In this document: one piece after another, positions 24,299 to 35,148 of the stretch | How the letters are laid out: every line of letters begins with the position of its first letter | Position numbering within the stretch: the stretch's first letter is position 1 | Origin: Allomyces macrogynus ATCC 38327 | Lineage: Eukaryota; Blastocladiomycota; Blastocladiomycetes; Blastocladiales; Blastocladiaceae | DNA length: 64,000 nt | Reading direction: 5' to 3' | NCBI GenBank assembly: GCA_000151295.1 | Contig: GG745330.1 | Location: 1,905,530 to 1,969,529 of the forward strand | Position numbers and translations under genes: made by a program | The notes under the pieces: generated by a model | Told to the model about the DNA's origin: nothing | Databases searched by the model: none | Seen by the model: only the letters and a program-made list of their open reading frames with translations

Positions 24299-25137
24299 TC
24301 AAAACTGCCGTTGGTGGTGCTGCGCGCGCAGCGGACAGTGATTGGCGAAATGACCCTTGCGCCCGCACTTGAAGCACACAATGTGGTCGAACGCGCCGTT
24401 GTGGTTGCCGGACCCGCGTGGTCCGCCGGTCGGGTTGGTCGCGGACCCGCCGGGTGGCAGTGCCGCGTCGGCAAACTCGTCGTCGTCGACGGTCGAGACC
24501 TCGAATTTTGGGCTGGCAAGTGGAGCGGATGGACGGGTGGGTGGACGTGGTCGGGCAACCGCACCAGTCAGCGCTCAGATCCAATGACGACCAGAAAATC
24601 TCCAGCACACAAACAAGTCTTTATTGTGACAGCAACTACGCACTGGCCATTGGCGCAATTGGGCCCATCTGGGCAAAATCCGGCGAGGTAGAGCAGGCAC
24701 GGCACTTTCTTGACGTGGCGGTGCTTGCAGTGCGGCCCGTGCTTGCAGAACCCGCGAGCAAACCAGGGGCACTCGCGGCGCTTGACCGACGGGTCGATGT
24801 GCAGGTAGACGCAGTCCGGGTTGGAGCACTCGCCGTATTTCGCAAAGAACCAGCACTCGGGCATCTTGTTCATGTTGTACTCGTGCAGGAACTCGCACGC
24901 GTCGCCCTTTTTGCAGAGGCCGCGCAGCCAGTGCTTGCAGACGACGCGCTTGCCGGGTGCCGGGTGCCGCAGCGGGCAAGCATTGCCGAGCGAGCAGCCG
25001 CCGCGGAGGTGGTTGCGGCAGACGGGCACGCGCTCGAGCGAGAGTGAAATGCCGCGCTCGGTGGCAATGTAGTCCTCAAAGTCGAACGCGATGCTGTCGG
25101 TCGCGGTGAGCGCGTCTAGCGAGACGGGCGGCGGCAT
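24299..25137 (-). CDS. YTH1: CPSF30/Yth1, zinc-finger subunit of the cleavage and polyadenylation factor
   Basis: Nuclear mRNA 3'-end processing factor that recognises the AAUAAA signal. Exons 25137-24644 and 24512-24299 sum to 708 nt (235 aa). Five CCCH zinc fingers follow each other: VCRNHLRGGCSLGNACPLRH, VCKHWLRGLCKKGDACEFLH, ECWFFAKYGECSNPDCVYLH, ECPWFARGFCKHGPHCKHRH, and [20 protein letters not shown]. The fifth is completed across the 131-nt intron (donor GTGCGT). A CCHC zinc knuckle near the C-terminus (CFKCGRKGHFANHC) is shared with metazoan CPSF4 and absent from budding-yeast Yth1. An upstream in-frame start at about 25254 would add 39 residues; I prefer 25137 because it matches the family N-terminus. 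Intact. Confidence 0.93.
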
Positions 25138-26090
25138 GGCGGAGCGCTTTCGGGCAGTTGCAGATAGTAGCGGGTGCTGGAGCACCGTAGCGTTGTGGAT
25201 CGCGATGTCGACGACAACGATGTCGGAGCTCGCGTGGAGGCTGGTGGACGACATGGTTAGTCAGGGCAATGGCAGCGATGACTTGGAGCCGAGTCGCATG
25301 AAGATTGGCGTGGCAGGTCTTTGCGTCAGACCTCCTCTCCTGCATGATGTCAGTCATGCGAGACAGGCTGTGTCGATAGTCACGTTTCGCACACTCGTCG
25401 CGTCCCGGCCTGCTCCGCGCCGCGCCTCACGCCCGGCAACCGCTTCGCCGGCCGCCCGGCCAAACGACGACTTGGCGACGGCGGCGCCCCGCGCACGGCG
25501 GCACGGCGCGCGGGCCCACGAGGACGGACAAGGGACCCCCACCCCACCGCCGCCCGCCGCCGTCCCACGCGATTACGTCGCGATTGGGCCTGCGACGGCC
25601 GCGCCACTGCGCCGCGGCTGCGAGCTGCTTGGGCGCACAAGTCAGACGACCCGTTTTCGACGGGCAGGCGGCGCGCCCACTCGGCCCGCCCCTCGTGTCC
25701 GCTGCCAGCCTCTCGTCCCGTCTCCCCGCCCTCTCTCTCTCCCTGCCTGGCCCGCGCTCTCGCCAATAAGTGATCAGCAACCAACGCTGCAAACCAACCA
25801 ACCACCCGCCTTGGACCCGCTGATCAGCACCGTCGCGGACCCTGCCGACACCCGGAACCCGTCCCGCCGCAACAAGGGCTCGTGACGACGACGACGACGG
25901 CGAGCGACCAGCCAGCAACAGTTTCCGACCGCGCCAACGAGCCGAGCGGCACTGCGATTGACGCTGCTGGCCCGAACCGCGGGCAGGGACAAGGTCCGTT
26001 GCCGTTATCATGGCGCTTCTCCCCCGCGCGAACACTGGTCGCATTGCCGCTGTTCCCGCGCGAATGCTTCGCGGGGGTTGCCCACGTCGT

Positions 26091-26117
26091 AGTGGTGGTG
26101 GTGGTGGTGGTGGTGTT
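26091..26117. repeat. (GGT)n microsatellite
   Basis: About nine near-perfect GGT units in a non-coding interval. Confidence 0.85.
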
Positions 26118-26481
26118 GGTCGCGTATCTGGCAGCGAACAGCGTCGCATTGCCGAGTGGTGTGTTGAGCGGCACCATGCGCATGCACGATAAATGTCTGG
26201 TGCAGTGGTGTTGGCGTCCCTCTGCTTCGTGCTGGTTCTCTTCCCCCCACGTTTTCGCCGAAGCGCGCGTTGCTGGAGCGCGGGGTGTGGGGGCGGAGAA
26301 GCAAGCTGAATGCCAGCAGGGACGGACCGTCCGACAGCGTCGCGATTTTGCTGTTCTCGCCGACGATGCCCCGCCCACGGAGTTGATTTCTTGGTGTGCG
26401 AGAACAACGGCCAACCGACAGCGGACTGACGACACGCGGCGCGTGTTCTCGCTCCATTTCAACTTGCAGACCTCTCTGTCC

Positions 26482-26502
26482 CGCTCTCTCTCTCTCTCTC
26501 TT
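26482..26502 (+). promoter_or_regulatory. CT tract 58-78 nt upstream of the carrier ATG
   Basis: An uninterrupted CT dinucleotide run on the coding strand. Its position resembles the CT tract before the ABC transporter gene, and such tracts are typical of TATA-less fungal promoters or leaders. The role is inferred. Confidence 0.5.
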
Positions 26503-26559
26503 CATCACCCTACGTCTCACACGCTGTGGCCCCACCGGCGAGCGATTCAACCCATCACC

Positions 26560-28368
26560 ATGGCCTCGTCCTCATCTCCCTCCCCGGCACCGGCCGCGAG
26601 CGAAACTGCGCTCGTGCTGCAGTGCGTCTACCCGCCGTCGGAAGCGCCGCGCAAACTCGATGCCGTCACCTCGTTTACCATCTCGTCGATTGCGCCCGGG
26701 TTTGCCGTCGTCTTCACCAACCCGTTCGATACGGCAAATACGTATCTCGTCGTGCTGGAAGCAATCGCCGAGTCGGCTGGAACTGACTCTCGTGTTTTTG
26801 TTCTCGTTTTTACAAGTGCGATTACAGCTGCAGGGCGAGCGGTTGAGGGCCGCACAATCCGGTGCTGCATCAGCACCGTCGGTGGTACGTTATCTCTGAC
26901 CGCAAAACGACGCCAAGATCCGTTGGCGATCAGTTAGACTGATTTGTTGGATCGCAACGAACCTTAGGTCTACAAGAACAGCTTCGATTGCATGTACAAG
27001 ACGCTCAAAATGGAGGGCGTGCGCGGGTTGCAAAAGGTACCATTTATTCGCGCGCACGCTCGGGTGAACCCGCTACCTTCGCCCCATTTTCGCTCGCTCA
27101 CACTGCGCCACTCCTCTGATCAGGGCCTCTCCCCGGCGATTCTCCGCGAAGGCTCGAAAAACATATTCCGGCTCGGCATGTACGACCCGATCATCAACGC
27201 GCTACACGACCCGGCGCGCGGCCCGCCGCCCGCCTGGAAAATGATGATTGCCGGGTCGATTTGCGGCGCGATGGGCGCGCTCGCGTGCAACCCGTTTGAA
27301 CTCGTCAAGACGCGGCTGCAATCGGCCGCACACGGCTCGCTCGCCGTCGGCCACCAGCACGGGTACACGGGCATCTGGATGGCGCTGAAATCCATTGTCG
27401 CGCAGGACGGGACCAAGGGGCTCTACCGTGGATCGGCCATGTCGGTCGGCCGGTCGATTGTCGGGTCCGGCGCGAACCTGTCGGCGTTCCACGTGATGAA
27501 GAATTACTTGATGGCCGAACACGGCTGGGCCGATAACGTGACCACCGATATGGTCGCGGGTATGTCGTCGGGGCTCGCGTCGGTCATCTGCATGAACCCG
27601 ATCGACGTGTTGCGCACGCGGTACTACAACCAGCCCTACGTGAATGGCCGCGGCACGATCTACGCGTCGGGTTGGGACGCGGCCAAGACGGTCGTCGCCA
27701 ACGAAGGGTACCGCGCGCTCTACAAGGGGTTCCTCAGCCATTTCCTCCGGATTGGGCCGCACTTCTGCCTCACGTTTGTCTTCCTCGGCATGTTCCGCCG
27801 GTCGATTGTCGCGTTCCGCGACGCCAAGGACGAGGACGCCGTGTTTGCTGCGCTCGATGCCGATAAGGACGGCGCAGTGACCGCGGCCGATTTTGCGCGC
27901 GCCGTGCGCCTGGCCGCGCCCGCGCTTGACGCTGATGCGGTCGTGCAAAACGCGCTGAGCGGTGCACCGTCCGTTGCGCGCTCGGCGTTCTCGGAAACGA
28001 CGACACACTTGCGCTCCGCCATGCGCGACGCGCAGTTGCGTGCCGCGTTCACGCGGCTCGACGCGGCACGGCGTGGATCGCTCGACGCCGCCGACCTCGC
28101 GCACGCCGGTGCCAAGGACCCGGCGGCCGTCGTCGCCTGGATCGACAAGGACATGGACGGCCGCGTCTCGTATGCCGACTTTGCGGCCGCCGCGCGCGAC
28201 GTTCCCGGTGTGCACTTGATGGCACGGCCCGAGACGGACTTGGTCGCGCATTGGAGTAAAGTCGCGGGGATCGCTGCGGCCAAGGCCAAGGCGAGAGCGG
28301 ACGCGGAACAGAAGAAGGCGCCGGTCGGGGGACCGGTGATCAGGGCGCCGGCGCCGTCGTCGTCGTGA
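26560..28368 (+). CDS. Mitochondrial carrier (SLC25A34/35, Oac1-like) with C-terminal EF-hands
   Basis: Inner-membrane solute carrier. Exon 1 starts at ATG 26560; later exons are about 26819-26884, 26968-27036 and 27124-28368. The six-helix carrier repeats are clear: TNPFDTA near residue 55, TRLQLQGER, then NPFELVKTRLQ and NPIDVLRTRYYNQ, plus EGVRGLQKGLSPAILREGSKN, as in the oxaloacetate/sulfate carrier Oac1 and SLC25A34/35. After helix 6, about 185 extra residues follow. They carry an EF-hand (DADKDGAVTAAD), a degenerate one (DAARRGSLDAAD) and a third (DKDMDGRVSYAD), then an Ala/Lys tail. In known calcium-regulated carriers (SCaMC, aralar) the EF-hands are N-terminal. The splice between exons 1 and 2 is one base out of frame with canonical sites, so a small indel or unusual junction is possible. 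The substrate is inferred only from the family. Confidence 0.8.
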
Positions 28369-28557
28369 GGTGCAGGGGTCGCGGAGGTTGCGCGTGTAGT
28401 AAGTCTTTTTTTAGATGCATTGAATTGCCCGTGTGCCTTACTCTGGGATCCATGGCTCGGAGGTGTGTCAGGTTGCAGACCGAACCGGAGTCTCGCTCTG
28501 ATTCTGCCCTCTTACACTTCAAATTGTCAAAGAGACCGACAAAACCGACGGTGTTTG

Positions 28558-29365
28558 TTAGACAAAGCGAAGACACTCGTTGGCAATGTAATGCAGGTTG
28601 GCCTGCTCGGGTGTCGGCGCAAGCAGGAACGTAGACGTGAACCGGCGCGCGTGCTTCTCGTTGGCAAACTTGACGGTGCCGTGGACTGAGACCGGGGTGG
28701 ACGGGTGGTGCATGAGCGGGCGCACTCGACTCGGGCAAAGAAAGACTCGCTGACTGCGTACCGATGATTTGGAAGCAGCAGTTGCCGTCGGGCGTGGCCG
28801 AGGCTAGAAACGTAACAGAGATACGGATCAGTCACGATTCGCAAGCAACGCAGCAACCGTCAACAAGAAAACATGCGCACCAAGGACTGGGTGCGCGTCG
28901 TACGCATCAATAACGTGCTTGGTCGCGGGCAGGGATAGGTAGAATTCGCGGTAGGCCGGGCCAGCGTACGCTGTGCCTTAGCGCACGCGACAAATCGGGT
29001 CAGATCATGATGCCGGAGCATGGAACGACGGTGCGCGCAATGGGTACCGTTCCAGGAGATATTGGACGTTTCCTTGTAGAGCGACCGCAGACTGGCGCGC
29101 TGCTCGTCCATGAACTTGAAGTAGGACGTGACGAAGCTGTCGGCGGCGCCCGCGGCCAGGTCGATGACAGTGCGAATCGCTTCTTTTGGCTGGTGGGTGG
29201 ACAAGATGCGCGGGTTGTTGAGGGAGGTGGTGCGTGAGGCGTGGGTCGTGGATCGTGCGTGGTGTGTGGATCATCGGTGAGGATCGTTGGTCGCAGCGAG
29301 CCTGGCCCTCGGTGCGAGTCCAGGCCATCGTGGTTGACGAGCGCCATCGTGAGCTGCGGGGACGT
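28558..29365 (-). CDS. NXT1: NXT1/p15, mRNA export cofactor (NTF2-like fold)
   Basis: Small NTF2-fold protein that pairs with the NXF1/Mex67 mRNA exporter at nuclear pores. Four exons are clear: one ending at 29048 (EAIRTVIDLAAGAADSFV, LYKETSNISWNG), then 28976-28881 (AYREFYLSLPATKHVIDAYD), 28803-28762 (TPDGNCCFQII) and 28685-28558 (VHGTVKFANEKHARRF ... YIANECLRFV). Donors are GTACCC, GTGCGC and GTACGC, and the phases are consistent through to the TAA at 28560. The first exon has no in-frame ATG, so a short upstream coding exon is needed; ATG at about 29346 is a candidate. The conserved WNG and the C-terminal beta sheet identify p15 rather than NTF2. The gene is convergent with the carrier, about 190 bp apart. 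Confidence 0.82.
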
Positions 29366-29498
29366 GCAATACCATGGTGACGGTGCGGATCGGGTAAATT
29401 TGCGCCAAGTTGGGGCTCGGCGAGACAATTGGCAGCAGCAATAACTTTGTGGAATGATGAGCGGTGACCATGCATCAGTGTGGTTGACATTTTGAGTC

Positions 29499-29979
29499 AT
29501 GCTGCTTTTTGCTCTCGAGCGGTCTCCCACTCAAAAGACGCGTCGTGCCTTGCTCCCGTTCGCAATCCGCAAACTGTTCATCAACACGGGCGGGACCGAC
29601 CGCGCCGCCGTGCAGTCACGGCCGACGGCGCTCCTCCTGACCCTCCTGCACGCGGCAGCGCTCGCCGACTCGCTCGGGATCACGCCGTGCATGTTCCTCG
29701 ACCTGATGCTCGTTAAAGACCGCGACGTAGCCCAACAGCAGCCACTGACCGCCGCGTTTTTCGACCAAGTCGCGCGCCAGACGGCCGTGCTCGCGCCGAT
29801 CCTCGCGTCGTACCCGGCGCAAAGCGTCAGCCCGTTCGCGCCGACCAAGGACAAATTTCTTGCACGCGCTCATCAACCAGCACGCGCAATTTGCGCCCAT
29901 GTTCGATCTTGAGCGACGATTTGTCGACCTCGACGCCCGGCGTGTGCGCGCGGACCTCACAGCACGCGGCCGATGCTGA
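29499..29979 (+). CDS. Unknown helical protein with one-base frameshift
   Basis: ATG 29499 opens a frame with protein-like composition (LLLTLLHAAALADSLGITPC, QVARQTAVLAPILASYPAQ). At about 29860, in AAATTTCTTGCACG, the frame changes by one base: the first frame turns Arg/Ala-rich, while the next frame continues convincingly as FLHALINQHAQFAPMF and ERRFVDLDARRVRADL up to TGA 29977-29979. I do not recognise the family. The sequence looks like an alpha-helical or coiled-coil domain of about 155 residues. Either a recently broken small gene or a sequence error. It may continue downstream in unseen exons. Confidence 0.4.
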
Positions 29980-31845
29980 CGCCGCGCTCACGGAGGTCCT
30001 GGACCTGGCGCGATAAGTTGCAGGCGGCCGACGCGGCGCGATCGCGGCCCGTGACCACGGCGGCCAAATGCGAGGCCTGCTAGTGCCTGCTTGTGCTGGA
30101 TGACGCTCGGACGCTTGTTGAGAATCGTCGTGTCGATGATGTGTGTGGAGCGCTGCGCACGGTGGTCAAGGGGCTTGCGGAGACGTGGTAGAAAGACGCC
30201 ATGTTTGCGTTTGTGGATATGACCAACGTACTGGCTAACGTAGCGGTCACGACGAGAAACTGAGCTGAGCTGGTGTTTGTGAGCGAGTGGGCGGGCCGTC
30301 TTGTGCGTCATCTTCTGGCGGCGAGAAATCGGGTGGAGAGTGGAGATCGATCATCAAAGAATGATAATTTATCAACAGGGATCACGATTCCACATTTTCA
30401 GGGTGCCATTGGCGTTGGAGTGCTGTCGCCCAGGTATTGCGTTGATGTGGTGCGCGGCCCAAACTCGGTATTTTTGGCCCGTCGTACCTGCCGCAGGACA
30501 TTGATTAGCATACGAGACAGGAAGGAAGGGATGATGAGTCGGGAGAGGGTCAATCATGGAAGGCGCGGGGGGGGGGGGCTAACGAACCATGTCTCAGGAC
30601 AATACTCCATGAAGAGACGCTCAGATATGTCCTCTTCGGTACGTTTCTTATGCACCCTGTGCGCCACATCGACGACGAAGAACTGGGCCATGATAACGAG
30701 CACTAAAATTTAGCTCAAGAGACGCGCGAGATGCAACAGAACTAGAGATAATCTGGGAATGACGGGGGAGAGAGGAGACGTTTTTCCGTCCCATGATGAA
30801 ATAATATCCAATTGGCAGTTGGACTGTACGCTCATAAAACTTCACTGCGCGACCACCGCGGGGGATGTTTGCTAAATCATCAGACGCTCCAGCACAATTC
30901 AGCTTCACTTCTCAACAACAAGGAAATCGCACATTTGCGCGGTTTCGGTGGAACGTAGAAATCTTTGTCGGTCTGGTCCGTAACAGTGCCTTCGCTGTGG
31001 ATCGTGCGTATGGTGCGGGTGCTGTGTTCATTGCCATTTCCATGCGCGTCCCCTTGTTCCCGCGAGGAGTAATCGTCACCGACCGTTCGATGCTGCGCGA
31101 GTGCACCGTTTGTTGAATGCTGGAACCGTGCGCGTGGACCAATTGCTGAATGTTGGCACCGTGCGCGTGCGTGCGGATCTGGGCGGCAGAATCGCGCAGG
31201 TGATGGGCGAGAGCACGGAACATAGCGGGTGCAGCAGCGTCGCGTCGATGGTGGAGCAATGCGGTGTAGGAGAGGAGAGAAAGGTCCTGTTTGTGTCTGA
31301 GAGACGAGGAGCCAAACAGTCTGGCTGCTCCATCGAGTCGACAAACAAGAGCATTTCCAGCCTCGCGCAACGACTGAACTCTTCACATTATAACGTCGAT
31401 GTCCGAGTGAACCGTGGAGTTCATTCTTGCCGTGCTGCTTGCGTTCATCGAGGTACAGCTTGGTGGATCGTCATCAAAGTGGCCACGCTGCGTTGTTGAC
31501 ATCCTGCGGAATTGGTTTGCTGTTATTTATCCATGCCCGTCGAACTCCCTCGGCAACACTAAATTCCGCATTGGCAAGCAGTTGGAAATTTACTGAGCAG
31601 AACATGAAAGAGGGGCGGCCAAGATCGAGGCACGCGATGCGCGAGCACGAGGAAAAAATGCAAGCGACTCTTGGATTCCTAGACCAAGAGCGCACTGAAG
31701 GAGGGGTAGGGAGAAAGGCAAACAATAACAAAAAGAACAAACCCATCAATTGAATCCACCCGGACACGGCAAGCGACGGTTGCGCTGATGCGCCGCCAAC
31801 CGCGTCGCCACGCCTGAAATGGCATCGACCGCGAGCGGACGCAAT
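29980..31845. other. 1.9 kb without a gene
   Basis: Intergenic, with lower GC from about 30.3 kb onward. It contains a 12-G run (30567-30578). Only short frames are present, with no domain or RNA gene recognised. Confidence 0.4.
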
Positions 31846-32955
31846 TTAACCAATGACGATCTTGGTATCGTCGTCAATGAACGAGTACTCCGGGATCTCC
31901 ATGTTGAGCGGGGCCGGGCCCTTGCGGATACGGCCCGAAATGTCGTAGTGCGAACCGTGGCACGGGCAGTACCAGCCACCGAAATCGCCCGACTCGCCGA
32001 CGGGGACACAGCCGAGATGCGTGCAGACGCCGAGCATGACGAGGAACTCGGGCTTCTTGGCGCGCTCGGCGTCGGTCTCCTGGTGGCGCAGCGAGGCAAT
32101 GTCGACCGAGTTGGCCTCGTCGATCTCGGCCTGCGTGCGATGGCGCACAAAGATGGGCTTGCCGCGCCACTTGAGCACCACGTTCTTGCCCTCCGGGATC
32201 GCCGTCAGGTCAACCTCGACCTTGGCCAGGGCAAGGACATCGGCCGACGCCGACAAGTTCGAGAGGAAGTCGTGCACCGTGTTCTTGGCGGCAACAGCAG
32301 TCAGGAAACCCGTCGAACCGACCATGAAGTAGGTGAAGGCACGGTCGTTGGCGGCCGACGACGTCTTCTTGTAGGGCGCCAAAGTCGGGGAATCTGCGTC
32401 GTCTCGGTCTTGGCGGCGCCCGACGTGTGGAACGAGGCCCGGGCTCCCCCCAGAGGGGTTGCGAGAGGGTTGGTTGGTGGCTGCGGTCAGTGCTTTCCCC
32501 AGAACGCGGATGGTGATGCGGATGGGTCGTCATCGTCATTGACAGGGGGGGGGGGGGGGCGAGCGTACCCGTCGTGCGCTGGTGGACGGAACAAGGAGCG
32601 ATGGGACGGATGAAAGAGCCGGTTGGATCGCATGGGCGGCGAGCGGAATTGATACACGAGGACGCGAAGGGCCATCGTCAGTATTCGGTGCTCCATTTCT
32701 CCAATGTGGCCTGTCCAACCGCCGTATTGCCAACGCCAAACGCGGCCAGAGCCCTCACAATGCATCTTCGTCCATGACCAGGCCCCAGACCAGGACGGAA
32801 GTGGATGCCGGCCTTGGGAGCGCCTTGGGCGTCATTGCAGGCCGGGCCGGCTCGGACACGGTCGTTTGGCGGGGCAGTGGCGGCCGTCGTTGGCCGACAC
32901 GTACGACGGCGGCGCGGGCGGCGGAGCGCGCGGCGAGGGCGAGGCTGCTGGACAT
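31846..32955 (-). CDS. RIP1: Rieske iron-sulfur protein of mitochondrial complex III, two one-base indels
   Basis: Carries the 2Fe-2S cluster that passes electrons from ubiquinol to cytochrome c1. Exon 1 (32955-32905) encodes the presequence start [17 protein letters not shown]. After a 424-nt intron (donor GTACGT) that contains a 15-G run, exon 2 (32480-31846) continues with [12 protein letters not shown], a typical presequence end. The mature part has the transmembrane segment [11 protein letters not shown] and both cluster boxes, CTHLGC and CPCHGSHYD, ending KIVIG. Between TTQIP and YKKTSS the frame is broken twice: removing one C from the run at 32387-32390 and one from 32374-32376 restores IPDFGAYKK, the family sequence, and gives 227 aa. 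As written the copy would not encode a working protein. Homopolymer sequencing error or true decay are both possible. Confidence 0.85.
32545..32559. repeat. 15-G homopolymer in the Rieske intron
   Basis: Uninterrupted G run within the first intron of the Rieske gene; poly-G of this length is unstable and hard to sequence. Confidence 0.9.
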
Positions 32956-33322
32956 GATTGCGGCAACAGGCAACGTCGTGGACGAAGGTGCTGGGGCGGT
33001 CGTCGTCGTCGAAAGCGGCGGACAGCACGCTGGCGGCACGATGAAGCACTAAGGCAAAGGGCTTTCACGCCAGGTCACGCGCAAATCAACAAGCGATCCA
33101 AAGCGGCCGTCCCTGCCTTTTTCTCAAAAATCACCTGTTTGACGTGCCACCTGTATCGAACTCGAGATCAAAGACTCGGATGCCTGCATCGACGCCGTCT
33201 CGTCGAGTCATTCGTGATTGGTCGTCATGGACGGCGACTTTCTCTTATCCATTGCCGTTCGACACTTCAACAACCACCTGCAGTACATCTTGTTGTAGCC
33301 CGCGCCAACACCAACCGGAACC
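32956..33322. promoter_or_regulatory. divergent upstream region of Rieske (-) and POLD2 (+)
   Basis: A 367 bp interval between the two start codons that should hold both promoters. No motif stands out. Confidence 0.45.
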
Positions 33323-35120
33323 ATGACTGCACCGCCGACCCAGCTGCACCACCGCGCCGATGCTGCAAGCCAACCCCAGACACGCACCATTGCTGATCTC
33401 GACTTGACAGCGTCCGCGCCGTTCTTGCTCAAGGACCGCACCTACACGCAGAAATACGCCAACCTCTAATTTTCGCGCCTGCAAAAACTGCGCCCGCACG
33501 TTGTCGCGGCCGCCAACCGTAAATGGGGCTCGATCATGCGTTTGTTTGGCCTTTGATTTGCGCCCCATCGATCGAATCCAGTATCGCTCATTGTTGCGTC
33601 CGATTGACCAGAACGCGGCACCGTACGGCACGTCGAGCGCGTTGTCGACATTCGCCCAATGACCACCGTCTGGATCGTCGGTACGCTCTTCTGCGAAATG
33701 CCGCTCAAGCCCAACATTCTCGACGATATTGCGAGCGAGGTACGCGAACCCTCTTGCTTGATACTCGTGTTTCCTTGGTCTGACCGCTCAAATCCGCTTT
33801 GAATAGTACGGATCCGCGCTCCCGCCGTCGCACCGCGAGAAAATCTACTCGAAAAAGGACGTGGTCATGCTCGAGGACGAGTACGGTCGCGTGCGGCTCG
33901 AAGGACCGCTCTTGACCGACTACTGTGTTGTCACGGGCACCGTCGCGGCCGTGCTCGGGTCGGAAAACGCGCAGGGCGGATTCGACGTGCTCGACCTGTG
34001 CTACGCCGGCCTCCCGCCGCTCACATCGCCAGTTCCTGTGGAGAGCGATGACGGGCCATGGATCGGCTTTGTGTCGGGGTTCCGGTTTGGTGCGGCCGAT
34101 GCGGACTTGCTCGCTGCGCAAATGCTCTCGGATTACGTTGGGGGCGAGTTGGGGTGTGACGAGGTGCGCTCCGAACCACTTGCTGCGCTCACGATCTGAT
34201 GACTGTCGGCGCTGAAATGCCTTACCCTGTAGGACCTCGACCTTCTCCACCGCGTCGGCCGCATCGTTGTCGTGGGCAACGTCATCGAGGCCGACCACGT
34301 CGAGATGGGCTTGCCTGAAGCCGACGCGTACCTCGCGCAAATGGCCGCGACGGTGCCCGTCACGGTCTTGCCGGGACCCGTCGACCCGGCGACGCAAGTT
34401 TTGCCGCAGCAGCCCATGCACCCATCGCTCTTTGCGCAAGCAAGCAAACACTGAGAGTTTTTGAGCGTGCCGAACCCCTTGTTTGCGCAGTGTGCTGGAT
34501 TCCCGTACGTTGCGTAATGCGGTTCGATGGTTGGCCATTGGTGGCTGGGTTTATGTCTGATCGCGATTCTGTAGGATTGCCGTGACAAGCGGCCAGCCGC
34601 TCGACGACCTGTTCAAATATGTGCCCGGCGACGACCGGCTCGCGCTTGCGCGACGAATGCTCGATTGGCGGCACATCGCCCCGAGCGCGCCAGATACGCT
34701 TTGTACGTGGTCCCATCGTTGTTGGTCGTGCACCCGCAACGTCGGCCCTGACCCTCGTGCTCGCTCTTTATCCAGGGTGCTACCCGTACGTCGATGACGA
34801 CCCATTTGTCCTGCCCGAACGGCCACGCTTGCTTGTTGTCGGGAACCAGCCCGAGTTCGCGAAGTGCATTTACGAGGGTACGCACAACGCCGTGCCCACC
34901 AGCAGTGTGTTGTGTCTACGGTCCTCGAACCCCCACCTTGACCCGCTAAATAGACCCCACCGACACCGAAAACGCCGATTAGGACGACATGGACAACAAC
35001 GATGCCCCACCTTCCCCATCATCCATGCGCGTCCTTCTCCTCCCGGAATTCACGCGCGCCAAACTGCTCGTCCTGGTCAATCTGGCCACGCTCGCCATTC
35101 GCACCGTCCACTTCGGATAA
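33323..35120 (+). pseudogene. POLD2: DNA polymerase delta subunit 2 (POLD2/Cdc1) with three in-frame stops
   Basis: The intact protein is the B-subunit of replicative polymerase delta. Homology runs the whole length: PFLLKDRTYTQKYANL, VGTLFCEMPLKPNIL, REKIYSKKDVVMLEDEYGRV, GTVAAVLGSE, RIVVVGNVIEADHVEMGLPE, VTVLPGPVDPATQVLPQQPMHP, TSGQPLDDLFKYV, LDWRHIAPSAPDTL, CYPYVDDDPFVLPERP, and LLLPEFTRAKLLVLVNLATL. Introns keep good borders (donors GTACGC, GTGCGC, GTACGT). The frame is interrupted by TAA at 33467-33469 (Tyr expected from homology: YANL-stop-FSRL), TGA at 34452-34454 and TAG at 34980-34982, each inside conserved or readable coding sequence. Coding sequence between about 33530 and 33625 is also unclear. 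Because neighbours end normally at TAA, TGA and TAG, codon reassignment is not an explanation. Best read as a recently inactivated duplicate. Confidence 0.8.
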
Positions 35121-35148
35121 CACCCAGAAACTTAATACATGTTTCCAT

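Larger units (their letters stand above)
25138..26559. promoter_or_regulatory. divergent upstream region of CPSF30 and the carrier gene
   Basis: About 1.4 kb. It contains a GGT microsatellite at about 26091-26117 and a CT repeat at about 26482-26502 just upstream of the carrier start. CT-rich words also occur near 25730-25745. No coding sequence supported. Confidence 0.45.

Noticed and set aside
33467..34982. Stop-codon reassignment or programmed readthrough in POLD2
   Set aside because: All three stop codons are involved, and neighbouring genes end normally at TAA, TGA and TAG.
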